Shown here in pieces: positions 1 through 5,976 of a stretch of DNA of 8,259 nucleotides. The DNA lies in the NCBI GenBank assembly GCA_001797745.1, contig MGQF01000041.1, positions 43,618 to 51,876 on the forward strand. The letters are read 5' to 3'. The stretch is from Deltaproteobacteria bacterium RBG_13_52_11 (GTDB lineage: Bacteria; Desulfobacterota; B13-G15; RBG-16-54-18). The position numbers were made by a program, and so were the translations under genes. Positions within the stretch are counted from its first letter, which is position 1. Every line of letters begins with the position of its first letter. The notes under the pieces were generated by a model. The model was given only the letters and a program-made list of their open reading frames with translations. It had not been told where the DNA came from and did not search any database.

Positions 1-1118
1 TTGAGCGGGAGGAGGAGCTCGGAGGTATGCTCAAGGGGATGTCGGCCCAAAGGGGCATCCTTGAAGGGTACAGAAAAGAAGTTGAGGGGAATCCCCTCGT
101 GCAGGTCTATCGCAGGAGTGAGGTGGCAGCTTGCAGGGGGCAGGCAGGAGATTTTTGGGCCCTGGTAAAGGGAGGAGATGGTGAGCGCGAAGTTGGAGTC
201 GGTGCTATCATCATGGCCACGGGTGCTGAGGAATATCAACCGAAAGAGTTCCTCTATGGAGTGAACAGGAGGGTAATCACGCAGAGGGAGTTCGCGAGAG
301 GCCTTTGTTCAGGAGAGATTCAAGCGGAGAAACTCCATTCGGTGGTGATGATCCAATGCGTGGGGTCGAGGGATATGGAGCATCCCTGGTGCAACCGATT
401 TTGCTGCACTGAGGCCTTGGAAAACGCCCTCATGCTCAAGGAGAAAAACCCCGCAATAGAACTCTTCTGCCTTTTCAAAGATATGATGAGCTATGGTTTC
501 AGAGAAAGGCTGTACAGTCAGGCGCGGGATAACGGGGTGATCTTTCTCAGGTATGAAGACAGAAGAGAGATAAAGGTTAAAGGAGCCGATCGATTAAAAG
601 TTCACTTCCAGGAGGTAAAACTCGATTGTGATCTCCTCGTGCTCAGCACAGGCGTTATCCCCCGCAGGGAAAATAGACACCTTGCCGAGCTCTTTGCCCT
701 GGAGCTTACCGAAGACGGCTTCTTCAAAGAAGCGGAACCAAAATTCAGGCCCATAGACGCCTTACGGGAAGGGATCTATCTCTGTGGCGGGTCCCATTCT
801 CCCCGATCGTGGCAAGAGGTGATCCTTCAGGCTCAAGCGGCTGCCGAGAGGGCCCTGGTCCTCCTGGAGAAGGAGCAGGTGGTGACCCCGAGGATAGTGT
901 CCCACGTGAATGAGCGGCGTTGTTCAGGGTGTGGATTATGCGTGGAGGCCTGCCCTTATGGAACACGAGTCCTCGATGAGGAGCGGATGAAAGCAGTCGT
1001 GAAGGAGGCCTTGTGTCTGGGATGTGGGGTGTGCACGAGTCTCTGCCCGAACGGTGCGGCGTTCCTCCAAGGGTACCGAGAAGGCCAGATCATGGCGATG
1101 ATAGAGGCAGTACTGTAA
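1..1118 (+). CDS. hdrA: HdrA-like FAD/iron-sulfur subunit of soluble heterodisulfide reductase complex (5' partial)
   Basis: The reading frame is open from base 3, upstream of the first ATG at 27. It begins EREEELGG, the usual end of the second strand of a flavin-binding Rossmann fold, so the true start lies outside the window and 27 is not the start. The HdrA cysteine motif follows, with Cys codons at 357, 390, 402 and 405 (CVGSR, then WCNRFCC). Near the end of the FAD domain are LSTGVIPR and a GIYLCGG stretch followed by QAQAAAERAL. The C-terminus carries two ferredoxin-type CX2CX2CX3CP motifs (Cys codons 921-953 and 1014-1046). By family knowledge HdrA is the flavin subunit, often electron-bifurcating, that links an electron donor module to HdrBC. 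About 371 residues are visible; full HdrA is usually near 650, so roughly the N-terminal 40% is missing. The next gene, mvhD, follows after 11 bases, which fits one complex. Confidence 0.9.
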   Translation, partial: EREEELGGMLKGMSAQRGILEGYRKEVEGNPLVQVYRRSEVAACRGQAGDFWALVKGGDGEREVGVGAIIMATGAEEYQPKEFLYGVNRRVITQREFARGLCSGEIQAEKLHSVVMIQCVGSRDMEHPWCNRFCCTEALENALMLKEKNPAIELFCLFKDMMSYGFRERLYSQARDNGVIFLRYEDRREIKVKGADRLKVHFQEVKLDCDLLVLSTGVIPRRENRHLAELFALELTEDGFFKEAEPKFRPIDALREGIYLCGGSHSPRSWQEVILQAQAAAERALVLLEKEQVVTPRIVSHVNERRCSGCGLCVEACPYGTRVLDEERMKAVVKEALCLGCGVCTSLCPNGAAFLQGYREGQIMAMIEAVL

Positions 1119-1129
1119 GGAGGAAGGGA

Positions 1130-1549
1130 ATGAAGGATGAAATAAAGGTCATCGGATTTTTCTGCCATTGGTGTACGTCCACGGCCGCGGATCTTGCCGG
1201 GACCACGCGCAAGGAATATCCCGCATCGATCAGACCCATTCGGGTGATGTGCACAGGCACGGTGGATCCGGTCTACGTCCTCGATGCCTTGGTAAAAGGT
1301 GCCGATGCGGTATGGGTAGGTGGGTGCAACCTGGGCGAATGCCACTATGTTAATGGCAACTACAAGGCGAGGAGGCGAATCGGGATCATCAAGACCATCT
1401 TGGATGTCCTCGGTTTGGATTCCGAGAGAATCTATCTCACCTGGATCAGCGCGAGTGAAGGACCGCAGTTTGCCGAATGGGCAAAGCGGATCACCGAGGA
1501 GGTAGAGAAAAAAGGGCGCAATCCGCTTGGTGATAAGTTGACGACCTGA
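1130..1549 (+). CDS. mvhD: MvhD-like [2Fe-2S] electron-relay subunit
   Basis: This is a 139-residue protein of the MvhD/FrhD delta-subunit family. The ATG at 1130 has an AAGGAGGAAG ribosome site just upstream (about 1117-1126). It is preferred over an upstream in-frame start at 1013 that lies inside hdrA. Family cysteines are all present: C12 and C15 (FFCHWC), C41 (RVMCTG), C66 and C71 (GGCNLGECHY), followed by the GN of the HYVNGN signature. In methanogens MvhD carries a [2Fe-2S] cluster and passes electrons from hydrogenase to the flavin of HdrA. In bacteria the same subunit serves hdrA modules with other donors. There is no signal peptide or membrane segment, so the protein is cytoplasmic. 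It sits between hdrA and an FdhB-like gene, with no hydrogenase large or small subunit in view. Confidence 0.93.
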   Translation: MKDEIKVIGFFCHWCTSTAADLAGTTRKEYPASIRPIRVMCTGTVDPVYVLDALVKGADAVWVGGCNLGECHYVNGNYKARRRIGIIKTILDVLGLDSERIYLTWISASEGPQFAEWAKRITEEVEKKGRNPLGDKLTT

Positions 1550-1559
1550 GGGAGACACG

Positions 1560-2690
1560 ATGACGCAAGGCGTTTTTATGGAATATAAGGGGAAGAAGTT
1601 AGCGGATGCATTACAGGACTTCTGGCAGGAGCTTCTGGATCGCGGCGTTGTCAAGGCCCTCCTCCTTCCCATGGAGATGGAAGGAGGTCTTGTTGCCCCT
1701 GGGCTCTTGACAGACCCTGATAGAAAAGGGGAATCGCGGGTGCTCGCCCCGTATATGCCGTTGAACACAGCCCGGGTGCTTCAGCAGATGACAAAGACGA
1801 TGCCGCCGTCTGAACGAGTGGCAGCCGTACTGCGCCCCTGTGAAGCGCGGGCCCTCGTGGAGCTGGTAAAGTTAAAGCAAATTGCATTAAACAACCTCAC
1901 CGTGATCTCAATAGATTGCCCTGGTACCTATCCGCTGGCGGAGTACAAGAGAATGGTTGAAAGCGGGGAAGATCCGGTAGCCCTGCTCGTGGACAAGGTG
2001 AACCAGGGTGCAGAAGACGAGCAATTACGGGAGTCATGCAAGGCATGCCTCTATCCTGTCGCCCCCTGGGCTGATATTAGGATAGGATTTCTCGGTCTTG
2101 ATAAAGAGCGGTTTTTAATCGAGGCCTTGACACAAGGGGGCGCGCAGGTCATCCGTGGGCTCGGGCCGGAGGATCGTGATGTTCATCTCAAGAAGCGAGA
2201 ACAATTCCTCGAACAGCTCCAAGCAAAGAGAAAGGCGGGTGAGCAAAGGTTACTTGAGCAGCAGCAGAAGGATCTGCGAGGCCCTGATAAGCTCCTATCA
2301 GCCCTTTCCTCATGCGTCAGCTGCCACAATTGTATGACTCTCTGTCCCATCTGTTACTGCAAGGAGTGCTTTTTTAACTCTCCTACGTTCGAAATGGAGG
2401 CTGATCGGTATATGGGGTTAGCGAAGAGCCGGGGTGCTGCGAGAATGCCTGCAGACATCCTCCTCTTTCACATCACCCGTATGGCGCATATGGCTACTTC
2501 GTGTGTGGCATGTGGAATGTGTGAGGAGGCATGCCCCATGGGAGTACCGGTGTTCCGACTCTTTAAGGCGGTGAGTGCAAAGGTACAAGCCCTTTTCACC
2601 TATGAACCGGGGATGCGTTTTGAAGAAGAGATCCCGATTGCCACGTTCAGGGAGGAAGAGCTTGAAGAGGTCCAGGAATCCAAGATATGA
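1560..2690 (+). CDS. FdhB/FrhB-like iron-sulfur protein with C-terminal 4Fe-4S motifs
   Basis: This 376-residue cytoplasmic protein resembles the beta subunits of formate dehydrogenases and F420-type dehydrogenases. The N-terminal part has the RPCEARAL motif (C94), then a VISIDCPGTY segment (C120) and an ESCKAC pair (C160, C163). Residues 206-240 are rich in Lys, Glu and Gln and probably helical or coiled. After that come CX2CX2CX3CP at C252-C262, three further cysteines in ICYCKEC (C265, C267, C270), and a second CX2CX2CX3CP at C315-C325. It can therefore bind at least two [4Fe-4S] clusters, possibly more. The start at 1560 has GGGAGA upstream; an ATG at 1578 is an alternative. Its stop overlaps the hdrC start (ATGA). 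I infer that it feeds electrons from a donor (formate, a nicotinamide or F420 are the family options) into MvhD/HdrA. The substrate cannot be read from the sequence. Confidence 0.75.
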   Translation: MTQGVFMEYKGKKLADALQDFWQELLDRGVVKALLLPMEMEGGLVAPGLLTDPDRKGESRVLAPYMPLNTARVLQQMTKTMPPSERVAAVLRPCEARALVELVKLKQIALNNLTVISIDCPGTYPLAEYKRMVESGEDPVALLVDKVNQGAEDEQLRESCKACLYPVAPWADIRIGFLGLDKERFLIEALTQGGAQVIRGLGPEDRDVHLKKREQFLEQLQAKRKAGEQRLLEQQQKDLRGPDKLLSALSSCVSCHNCMTLCPICYCKECFFNSPTFEMEADRYMGLAKSRGAARMPADILLFHITRMAHMATSCVACGMCEEACPMGVPVFRLFKAVSAKVQALFTYEPGMRFEEEIPIATFREEELEEVQESKI

Positions 2691-3226
2691 AAAAGCAGCG
2701 CGCATTTACCCATGAGGTGGCAGCAGAGGTTCCCGAGGTTTATCGCTGCTATCAGTGTCTCACCTGCACCCTTGGGTGCCCGGTCGCCTTCGCGATGGAC
2801 CTCTATCCTCATGAGATTGTGAAGTACGTCCAGCTCGGGGCGCGGGATAAGGTTTTGAACTCATCTGCCCTCTGGACCTGTGCGTCCTGTGAGACGTGTG
2901 CGACCCGTTGCCCCAATGAGATAGAGATCGTCCAATTGATGGACTGCCTCAGGAGGATGGCAATTGCGGAGAAACGGGCGCGGGAGAAAGGGCCTATTTT
3001 AAACCGCGTATTCCTTGACGCGATTCGAAAGAGAGGGAGAATTCATGAGATCTCCTTGATCGTTGATCTGAAACGGAAGACCGGTGAGCTCTTCCGATTG
3101 GATAAAGATGAGATGAGACTCGGCCTTGCGATGCTCCGCCGTGGCAAGTTAAAGCTCCTGCCGACCAGGATCAAGGAGACCAATGTCATGAAGCGACTCT
3201 TTTCACATGTGGAGAAGAAGCGGTGA
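2687..3226 (+). CDS. hdrC: HdrC-like iron-sulfur subunit
   Basis: This 179-residue protein has the HdrC layout: two CX2CX2CX3CP motifs, at C21-C31 (CYQCLTC) and C65-C75 (CASCETC), in the N-terminal half. A basic helical C-terminal half follows. Each motif should bind a cubane [4Fe-4S] cluster. In the family these clusters carry electrons from HdrA to the HdrB active site. The ATG overlaps the preceding stop as ATGA, and the stop overlaps the next start as GTGA, so translational coupling across three genes is likely. The protein has no membrane anchor of the HdrE type and no signal peptide, so this is the soluble HdrABC type. Confidence 0.93.
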   Translation: MKKQRAFTHEVAAEVPEVYRCYQCLTCTLGCPVAFAMDLYPHEIVKYVQLGARDKVLNSSALWTCASCETCATRCPNEIEIVQLMDCLRRMAIAEKRAREKGPILNRVFLDAIRKRGRIHEISLIVDLKRKTGELFRLDKDEMRLGLAMLRRGKLKLLPTRIKETNVMKRLFSHVEKKR

Positions 3227-4077
3227 AGATAGGATATTATCCAGGCTGCTCCTTGGAGTCTACTGCCAGAGAGTACGATCTTTCTTTGAGGGCGGTTGCC
3301 TCAAAGGCCGGCGTGGAGCTCATTGAATTCCCTGACTGGAACTGCTGCGGTGCATCCTCAGCCCATGCGGTAGATCCCTTTCTGGCTGTTGCTCTTCCAG
3401 CTCGAAACCTGATGATCGCTGAAGCAATGGGATTAGATGTGACGGCACCCTGTGCCGCCTGCTTTCTCCGCTTGAGGGAAGCAAAAAAACAGATGGACAA
3501 AGATCCCTCTGTGAGGAAAGAAATTGAAGAGGTCTTGGAAAAACGATACCGGGGCACTGCTCAGGTTTATCATCCCCTGACCGTCTTGTCACAAGCGGCG
3601 ATAAAGAAAAAGATTGAGCAAGCGATTGTCAATGACTTGAAGGGGTTGAAGGTCGTCTGCTATTACGGTTGTTATTTGGTGAGGCCCCCAGAGACGACGC
3701 ATTTTGATGATCCTGAAAACCCAATGGTTATGGATGAGTTAATAAGGCTTACGGGAGCGGAGGTCCTGGATTGGGCATGGAAGGTGGACTGCTGCGGGGG
3801 GAGTCATGCCCTGTTGCGTCCTGAGCTGGTCGAACGCCTGGTCAATGAGATCATGGATGGGGCGCACAAGGTCGCTGCCCACGGGATCGCCACAGCGTGC
3901 CCCCTCTGCCATGCCAACCTGGAGACACGCCAGAAGGGGGCGAATCTATTGCCTGTCTTTTACTTCCCCGAGATCCTCGGCCTCGCCATGGGTCTGAAGC
4001 ACGAGGCCAGGGGGTGGTGGAAGAGACACGTTATAACGCCAAAAATAATCCAGCGTCTCGCACCACGACCCGTCTAA
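3223..4077 (+). CDS. hdrB: HdrB-like catalytic subunit with two CCG domains
   Basis: This 284-residue protein starts at GTG 3223, which overlaps the hdrC stop (GTGA), and begins MKIGYYPGCSLE, the standard HdrB N-terminus. Both cysteine-rich CCG motifs are complete. The first is C9-X31-C41C42-X34-C77-X2-C80. The second is C150-X39-C190C191-X34-C226-X2-C229. In structurally studied HdrB each motif holds a noncubane [4Fe-4S] cluster where a disulfide is reduced. With both motifs intact, catalytic capacity is expected, unlike paralogs that have lost one set. The physiological disulfide in a bacterium is unknown; coenzyme M/coenzyme B heterodisulfide is unlikely here. It is the last gene of the operon, and no convincing terminator separates it from the moa leader. 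Confidence 0.93.
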   Translation: MKIGYYPGCSLESTAREYDLSLRAVASKAGVELIEFPDWNCCGASSAHAVDPFLAVALPARNLMIAEAMGLDVTAPCAACFLRLREAKKQMDKDPSVRKEIEEVLEKRYRGTAQVYHPLTVLSQAAIKKKIEQAIVNDLKGLKVVCYYGCYLVRPPETTHFDDPENPMVMDELIRLTGAEVLDWAWKVDCCGGSHALLRPELVERLVNEIMDGAHKVAAHGIATACPLCHANLETRQKGANLLPVFYFPEILGLAMGLKHEARGWWKRHVITPKIIQRLAPRPV

Positions 4078-4095
4078 CCCTTAAAATACAAGGGC

Positions 4096-4124
4096 TTGAA
4101 AAATGGTGGGAAATCGCCTATAGT
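4096..4124 (+). promoter_or_regulatory. sigma70-like promoter of the moaA operon
   Basis: TTGAAA at 4096-4101 is separated by 17 bases from TATAGT at 4119-4124, so both boxes are one base off consensus with ideal spacing. It lies 18 bases after the hdrB stop. The predicted transcription start near 4131 leaves a leader of about 215 bases before moaA, which contains the riboswitch. The call rests on sequence match only. Confidence 0.7.
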
Positions 4125-4154
4125 TTAAGCATAAGAAGGTACTAAAAAAACGAA

Positions 4155-4181
4155 GGGCGACTTCCGAGACGGAGGTCGCCT
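4155..4181 (+). other. extra leader hairpin 5' of the riboswitch
   Basis: GGCGACTTCC at 4156-4165 pairs with GGAGGTCGCC at 4171-4180: ten base pairs with one T-G wobble and a short GAGAC loop. No T-run follows, so it is not an intrinsic terminator. It abuts the first strand of riboswitch stem P1. Its 5' arm contains CTTCCGAG (4161-4168), which is repeated exactly in the aptamer at 4186-4193. Confidence 0.6.
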
Positions 4182-4283
4182 GGATCTTCCGAGCCTTCCT
4201 CCTACGTCCAGAGGGATAGGGAGGGTGGCCGATACGGTGTGGTTGGAAACGACCACGCCCCCCATGCTTGGAAAGGAGGTCCA
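4181..4283 (+). ncRNA. Moco RNA motif (molybdenum cofactor riboswitch aptamer)
   Basis: This folds by hand into the multi-stem shape of the Moco RNA motif. P1 pairs 4181-4189 with 4275-4283 (nine pairs, two wobbles). A second stem pairs GCC 4193-4195 with GGC 4227-4229 and TCCTCCT 4197-4203 with GGGAGGG 4219-4225. P3 pairs 4236-4245 with 4250-4259 (ten pairs, two wobbles), closed by a GAAA tetraloop at 4246-4249. A small CCA/TGG hairpin (4262-4271) completes it. The words CCGAGCC, GGCCGATACGG and GGAAAGGAGG match my recollection of the conserved core. The position directly before moaA-moaC-MOSC-moeA is where this riboswitch class occurs, regulating cofactor synthesis by feedback. The tetraloop-capped P3 argues for the Moco rather than the tungsten-cofactor variant, but only weakly. 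Family assignment is from memory, without a covariance search. Confidence 0.85.
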
Positions 4284-4285
4284 CC

Positions 4286-4292
4286 AGGAGGA
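4286..4292 (+). promoter_or_regulatory. distant Shine-Dalgarno of moaA
   Basis: AGGAGGA is a near-perfect Shine-Dalgarno three bases after aptamer P1, yet the moaA ATG is 53 bases further on. No other ribosome site lies close to that ATG, where the upstream bases are AAAATTTTAGAATT. It directly abuts the base of the hairpin at 4293-4333. If that hairpin forms, the effective gap shrinks to about 12 bases. Confidence 0.55.
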
Positions 4293-4333
4293 TTTAAGGG
4301 CCGAGGACCAGCGTGGGGTCATCGGCCCTTAAA
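4293..4333 (+). promoter_or_regulatory. 12-bp hairpin, probable riboswitch expression platform
   Basis: TTTAAGGGCCGA (4293-4304) is perfectly complementary to TCGGCCCTTAAA (4322-4333). Four inner pairs follow (GACC 4306-4309 with GGTC 4317-4320), with a seven-base loop. The stem is followed by AATTTTAG, a T-run of only four after several A residues, so a strong intrinsic terminator is doubtful. It more likely shapes translation initiation at moaA, or acts as a weak attenuator. Confidence 0.65.
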
Positions 4334-4345
4334 AATTTTAGAATT

Positions 4346-5341
4346 ATGAAACTGCTGCTCGACGACTACTATCGGAAAATCAATTACCTGCGGTTATCCG
4401 TCACCGACCGGTGCAATCTGCGCTGCCGCTACTGTATGCCCGAAGAAGGGGTGGAGTCGATCAAACACAGAGATCTCCTCACCTATGAAGAGATCAGGAA
4501 GGTGATCGAGGTCTTCGCCCGCAACGGGATCTCCAAGATACGCCTCACCGGAGGTGAGCCCCTCGTGAGGAAGGGGGTGGTGGACCTCATCAAGGGTATT
4601 GCGCGCATCGAGGGGGTCACAGACTTGAGTCTGACCACCAACGGTGTTCTTTTAAAGGAATACGCCGGGGCCCTGGCCGAGGCGGGGCTTCGCCGCATCA
4701 ACGTCAGTCTCGACACCCTTCAGCCCGACAGATTCGCCTACATCACCAGAAGGGATAGATTCAAGGAGGTATGGGCGGGGATCGAAGAGGCCCTGCGGCA
4801 CCGTCTCTCTCCGGTCAAGGTAAACGTCGTTGTCATGAAGGGCTTTAACGACGATGAGATAAGGGACTTCGCCCGCTTGAGCCTCACCTATCCCCTCCAC
4901 ATCCGCTTCATCGAGTTCATGCCCCTTGGGAAAGGAAGCGATTGGGATGGAAAGGAGATAATCCCCCCATCCCAGATCATGGAGGAGATCAGGGAAATAG
5001 GAGAGCTGATACCCATAGGACCTCAGGCAAACGATGGACCAGCCAAGAGATATTATATAAAAGGAAGCAAGGGGGAAATCGGGTTCATCTCCCCCATCAG
5101 CAGCCATTTTTGTGAGCAGTGCAACCGCCTCCGTCTCACCCCTGACGGCAAGATCAGGACCTGCCTCTTCTCCGACGCGGAAATCGACCTCAAGGGGGTC
5201 TTGAGGACGTCAGGGGACGGGGACGATGAGAAAGTGGAGGAAGTCCTCTATCGGGCCTTGCAGGCCAAACCAGAGGGGCATCGGATCGGGGATCGCCGCT
5301 TTAAGAAGTGCCAGAGGGGGATGCACGCCATAGGAGGATAG
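4346..5341 (+). CDS. moaA: GTP 3',8-cyclase MoaA (radical SAM)
   Basis: MoaA starts molybdenum cofactor synthesis by rearranging GTP to 3',8-cyclo-GTP, using S-adenosylmethionine (SAM) and two [4Fe-4S] clusters. The 331-residue protein has the radical SAM motif CX3CX2C at C23, C27 and C30, the SAM-binding TGGEPL at 68-73, and TTNG near 97-100. The C-terminal cluster ligands are C256, C259 and C273 within FCEQCNRLRL and RTCLF. It ends in the functional Gly-Gly tail (HAIGG). The length is normal for the family. ATG 4346 is chosen because MoaA proteins normally begin a few residues before the KINYLRLSVTDRCN block. GTG 4313 in the same frame would add an atypical extension encoded by the leader hairpin. 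Translation probably depends on the unusual upstream ribosome site and riboswitch. moaC follows after three bases. Confidence 0.97.
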   Translation: MKLLLDDYYRKINYLRLSVTDRCNLRCRYCMPEEGVESIKHRDLLTYEEIRKVIEVFARNGISKIRLTGGEPLVRKGVVDLIKGIARIEGVTDLSLTTNGVLLKEYAGALAEAGLRRINVSLDTLQPDRFAYITRRDRFKEVWAGIEEALRHRLSPVKVNVVVMKGFNDDEIRDFARLSLTYPLHIRFIEFMPLGKGSDWDGKEIIPPSQIMEEIREIGELIPIGPQANDGPAKRYYIKGSKGEIGFISPISSHFCEQCNRLRLTPDGKIRTCLFSDAEIDLKGVLRTSGDGDDEKVEEVLYRALQAKPEGHRIGDRRFKKCQRGMHAIGG

Positions 5342-5344
5342 GAG

Positions 5345-5869
5345 ATGAAGGAGTTTACCCACCTGGACGAGAAGGGAAAAGCGAGGATGGTCGATGTTAC
5401 CGAAAAGGAGGCCACCCTGCGGGAGGCCACGGCCCGGGGGGCGGTTATCATGAGTCCGGAGGTCTTTCAGCGGATCATGGCAGGAGGGATAGAGAAGGGA
5501 GATGTCTTGGGGGTAGCCCGGGTGGCGGGTATAATGGGGGCCAAGCAGACGGCTGAGCTCATCCCCATGTGCCATCCATTAAACATTACGAGTGTGGAGA
5601 TCACCTTCAATCCGATCGAGGGAAAGCACACCATAGAGATTGAGGCGCGGGTCAAGCTGCAGGGGAAAACGGGTGTGGAGATGGAGGCCCTCGTTGCAGT
5701 GACCACAGCCGCCCTGACCATCTATGACATGTGCAAGGCCGTGGACCGCACGATGGTGATCTCGGACATCCACCTCGTGGAGAAAAAGGGGGGAAAGAGC
5801 GGACACTTCTTACGGAGCAAGAGTTCACCACGGAAGAGCACGGAATTGCACAGGAGCGGAAAAGTTTGA
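5345..5869 (+). CDS. moaC: cyclic pyranopterin monophosphate synthase MoaC, with extended C-terminus
   Basis: MoaC converts 3',8-cyclo-GTP into cPMP, the second half-step after MoaA. All active-site residues known from E. coli MoaC appear at the same numbers: K51, H77 (MCHPL), E112 and E114 (GVEMEAL), D128 and K131 (YDMCKAVD). The start at 5345 has AGGAGG overlapping the moaA stop region. The protein is 174 residues against about 160 usual. The normal end is near GGKSGHF (149-155). The following residues, RSKSSPRKSTELHRSGKV, look foreign and are encoded within a dispersed-repeat-like sequence that starts near 5824. The catalytic core is unaffected, so function is expected. The tail is probably a by-product of repeat insertion into the 3' end. 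Confidence 0.96.
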   Translation: MKEFTHLDEKGKARMVDVTEKEATLREATARGAVIMSPEVFQRIMAGGIEKGDVLGVARVAGIMGAKQTAELIPMCHPLNITSVEITFNPIEGKHTIEIEARVKLQGKTGVEMEALVAVTTAALTIYDMCKAVDRTMVISDIHLVEKKGGKSGHFLRSKSSPRKSTELHRSGKV

Positions 5870-5951
5870 GATGATCAAAAGGATATTCTGATAATTCGGT
5901 GAAATTCTGTGAAACTCCGTGGTGAGATTAAGCTTTGAAAATCTGTGGTTA
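5824..5951. repeat. imperfect inverted repeat of CACGGA-type units, 10-base period
   Basis: TCACCACGGA at 5825-5834 is matched by its exact reverse complement at 5916-5925. The match extends imperfectly over 27 bases per arm (21 of 27). Within the left arm CACGGA-like words recur every 10 bases (5829, 5839, 5849). In the right arm the complementary TCCGTG-like words also recur every 10 bases (5896, 5906, 5916). A further TCTGTGGTTA lies at 5942. Words of this kind (ACCACGGA, TCTGTGGTTA) are familiar as dispersed intergenic repeats in many bacterial genomes. It covers the last codons of moaC and most of the gap before the MOSC gene, with no gene of its own. Confidence 0.65.
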
Positions 5952-5976
5952 GCTATTATTTTAGGGGTAAGTACAG

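Noticed and set aside
956..1768. 270-codon open frame on the minus strand
   Set aside because: It lies opposite mvhD and its neighbours, whose products have clear family motifs, and its own translation shows no recognisable domain. It is a shadow frame.
4078..4094. CCCTT/AAGGG inverted repeat after hdrB as a terminator
   Set aside because: The stem is only five pairs with no following T-run.
4181..4283. Tungsten-cofactor (Tuco) variant of the riboswitch
   Set aside because: The long GAAA-capped P3 stem is present, whereas, as I recall, the variant lacks it. The choice remains tentative.
4322..4340. Hairpin 4293-4333 plus TTTT as a standard intrinsic terminator
   Set aside because: The stem ends in TTAAA and the T-run is only four bases after A residues. 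Strong termination is not supported, though weak attenuation remains possible.
4313..4345. GTG at 4313 as an upstream start for moaA
   Set aside because: It lies in the loop region of the leader hairpin, 20 bases past the SD, and would add 11 residues unlike MoaA N-termini. ATG 4346 gives the normal beginning.
5308..5556. 82-codon + strand frame across the moaA/moaC junction
   Set aside because: It overlaps the end of moaA and the start of moaC out of frame, and its translation is low-complexity Gly/Arg-rich. It is a shadow of real genes.
5824..5951. CRISPR array, because of short repeated words
   Set aside because: The units are 6-10 bases at a 10-base period in inverted arms, with no spacer-sized gaps.
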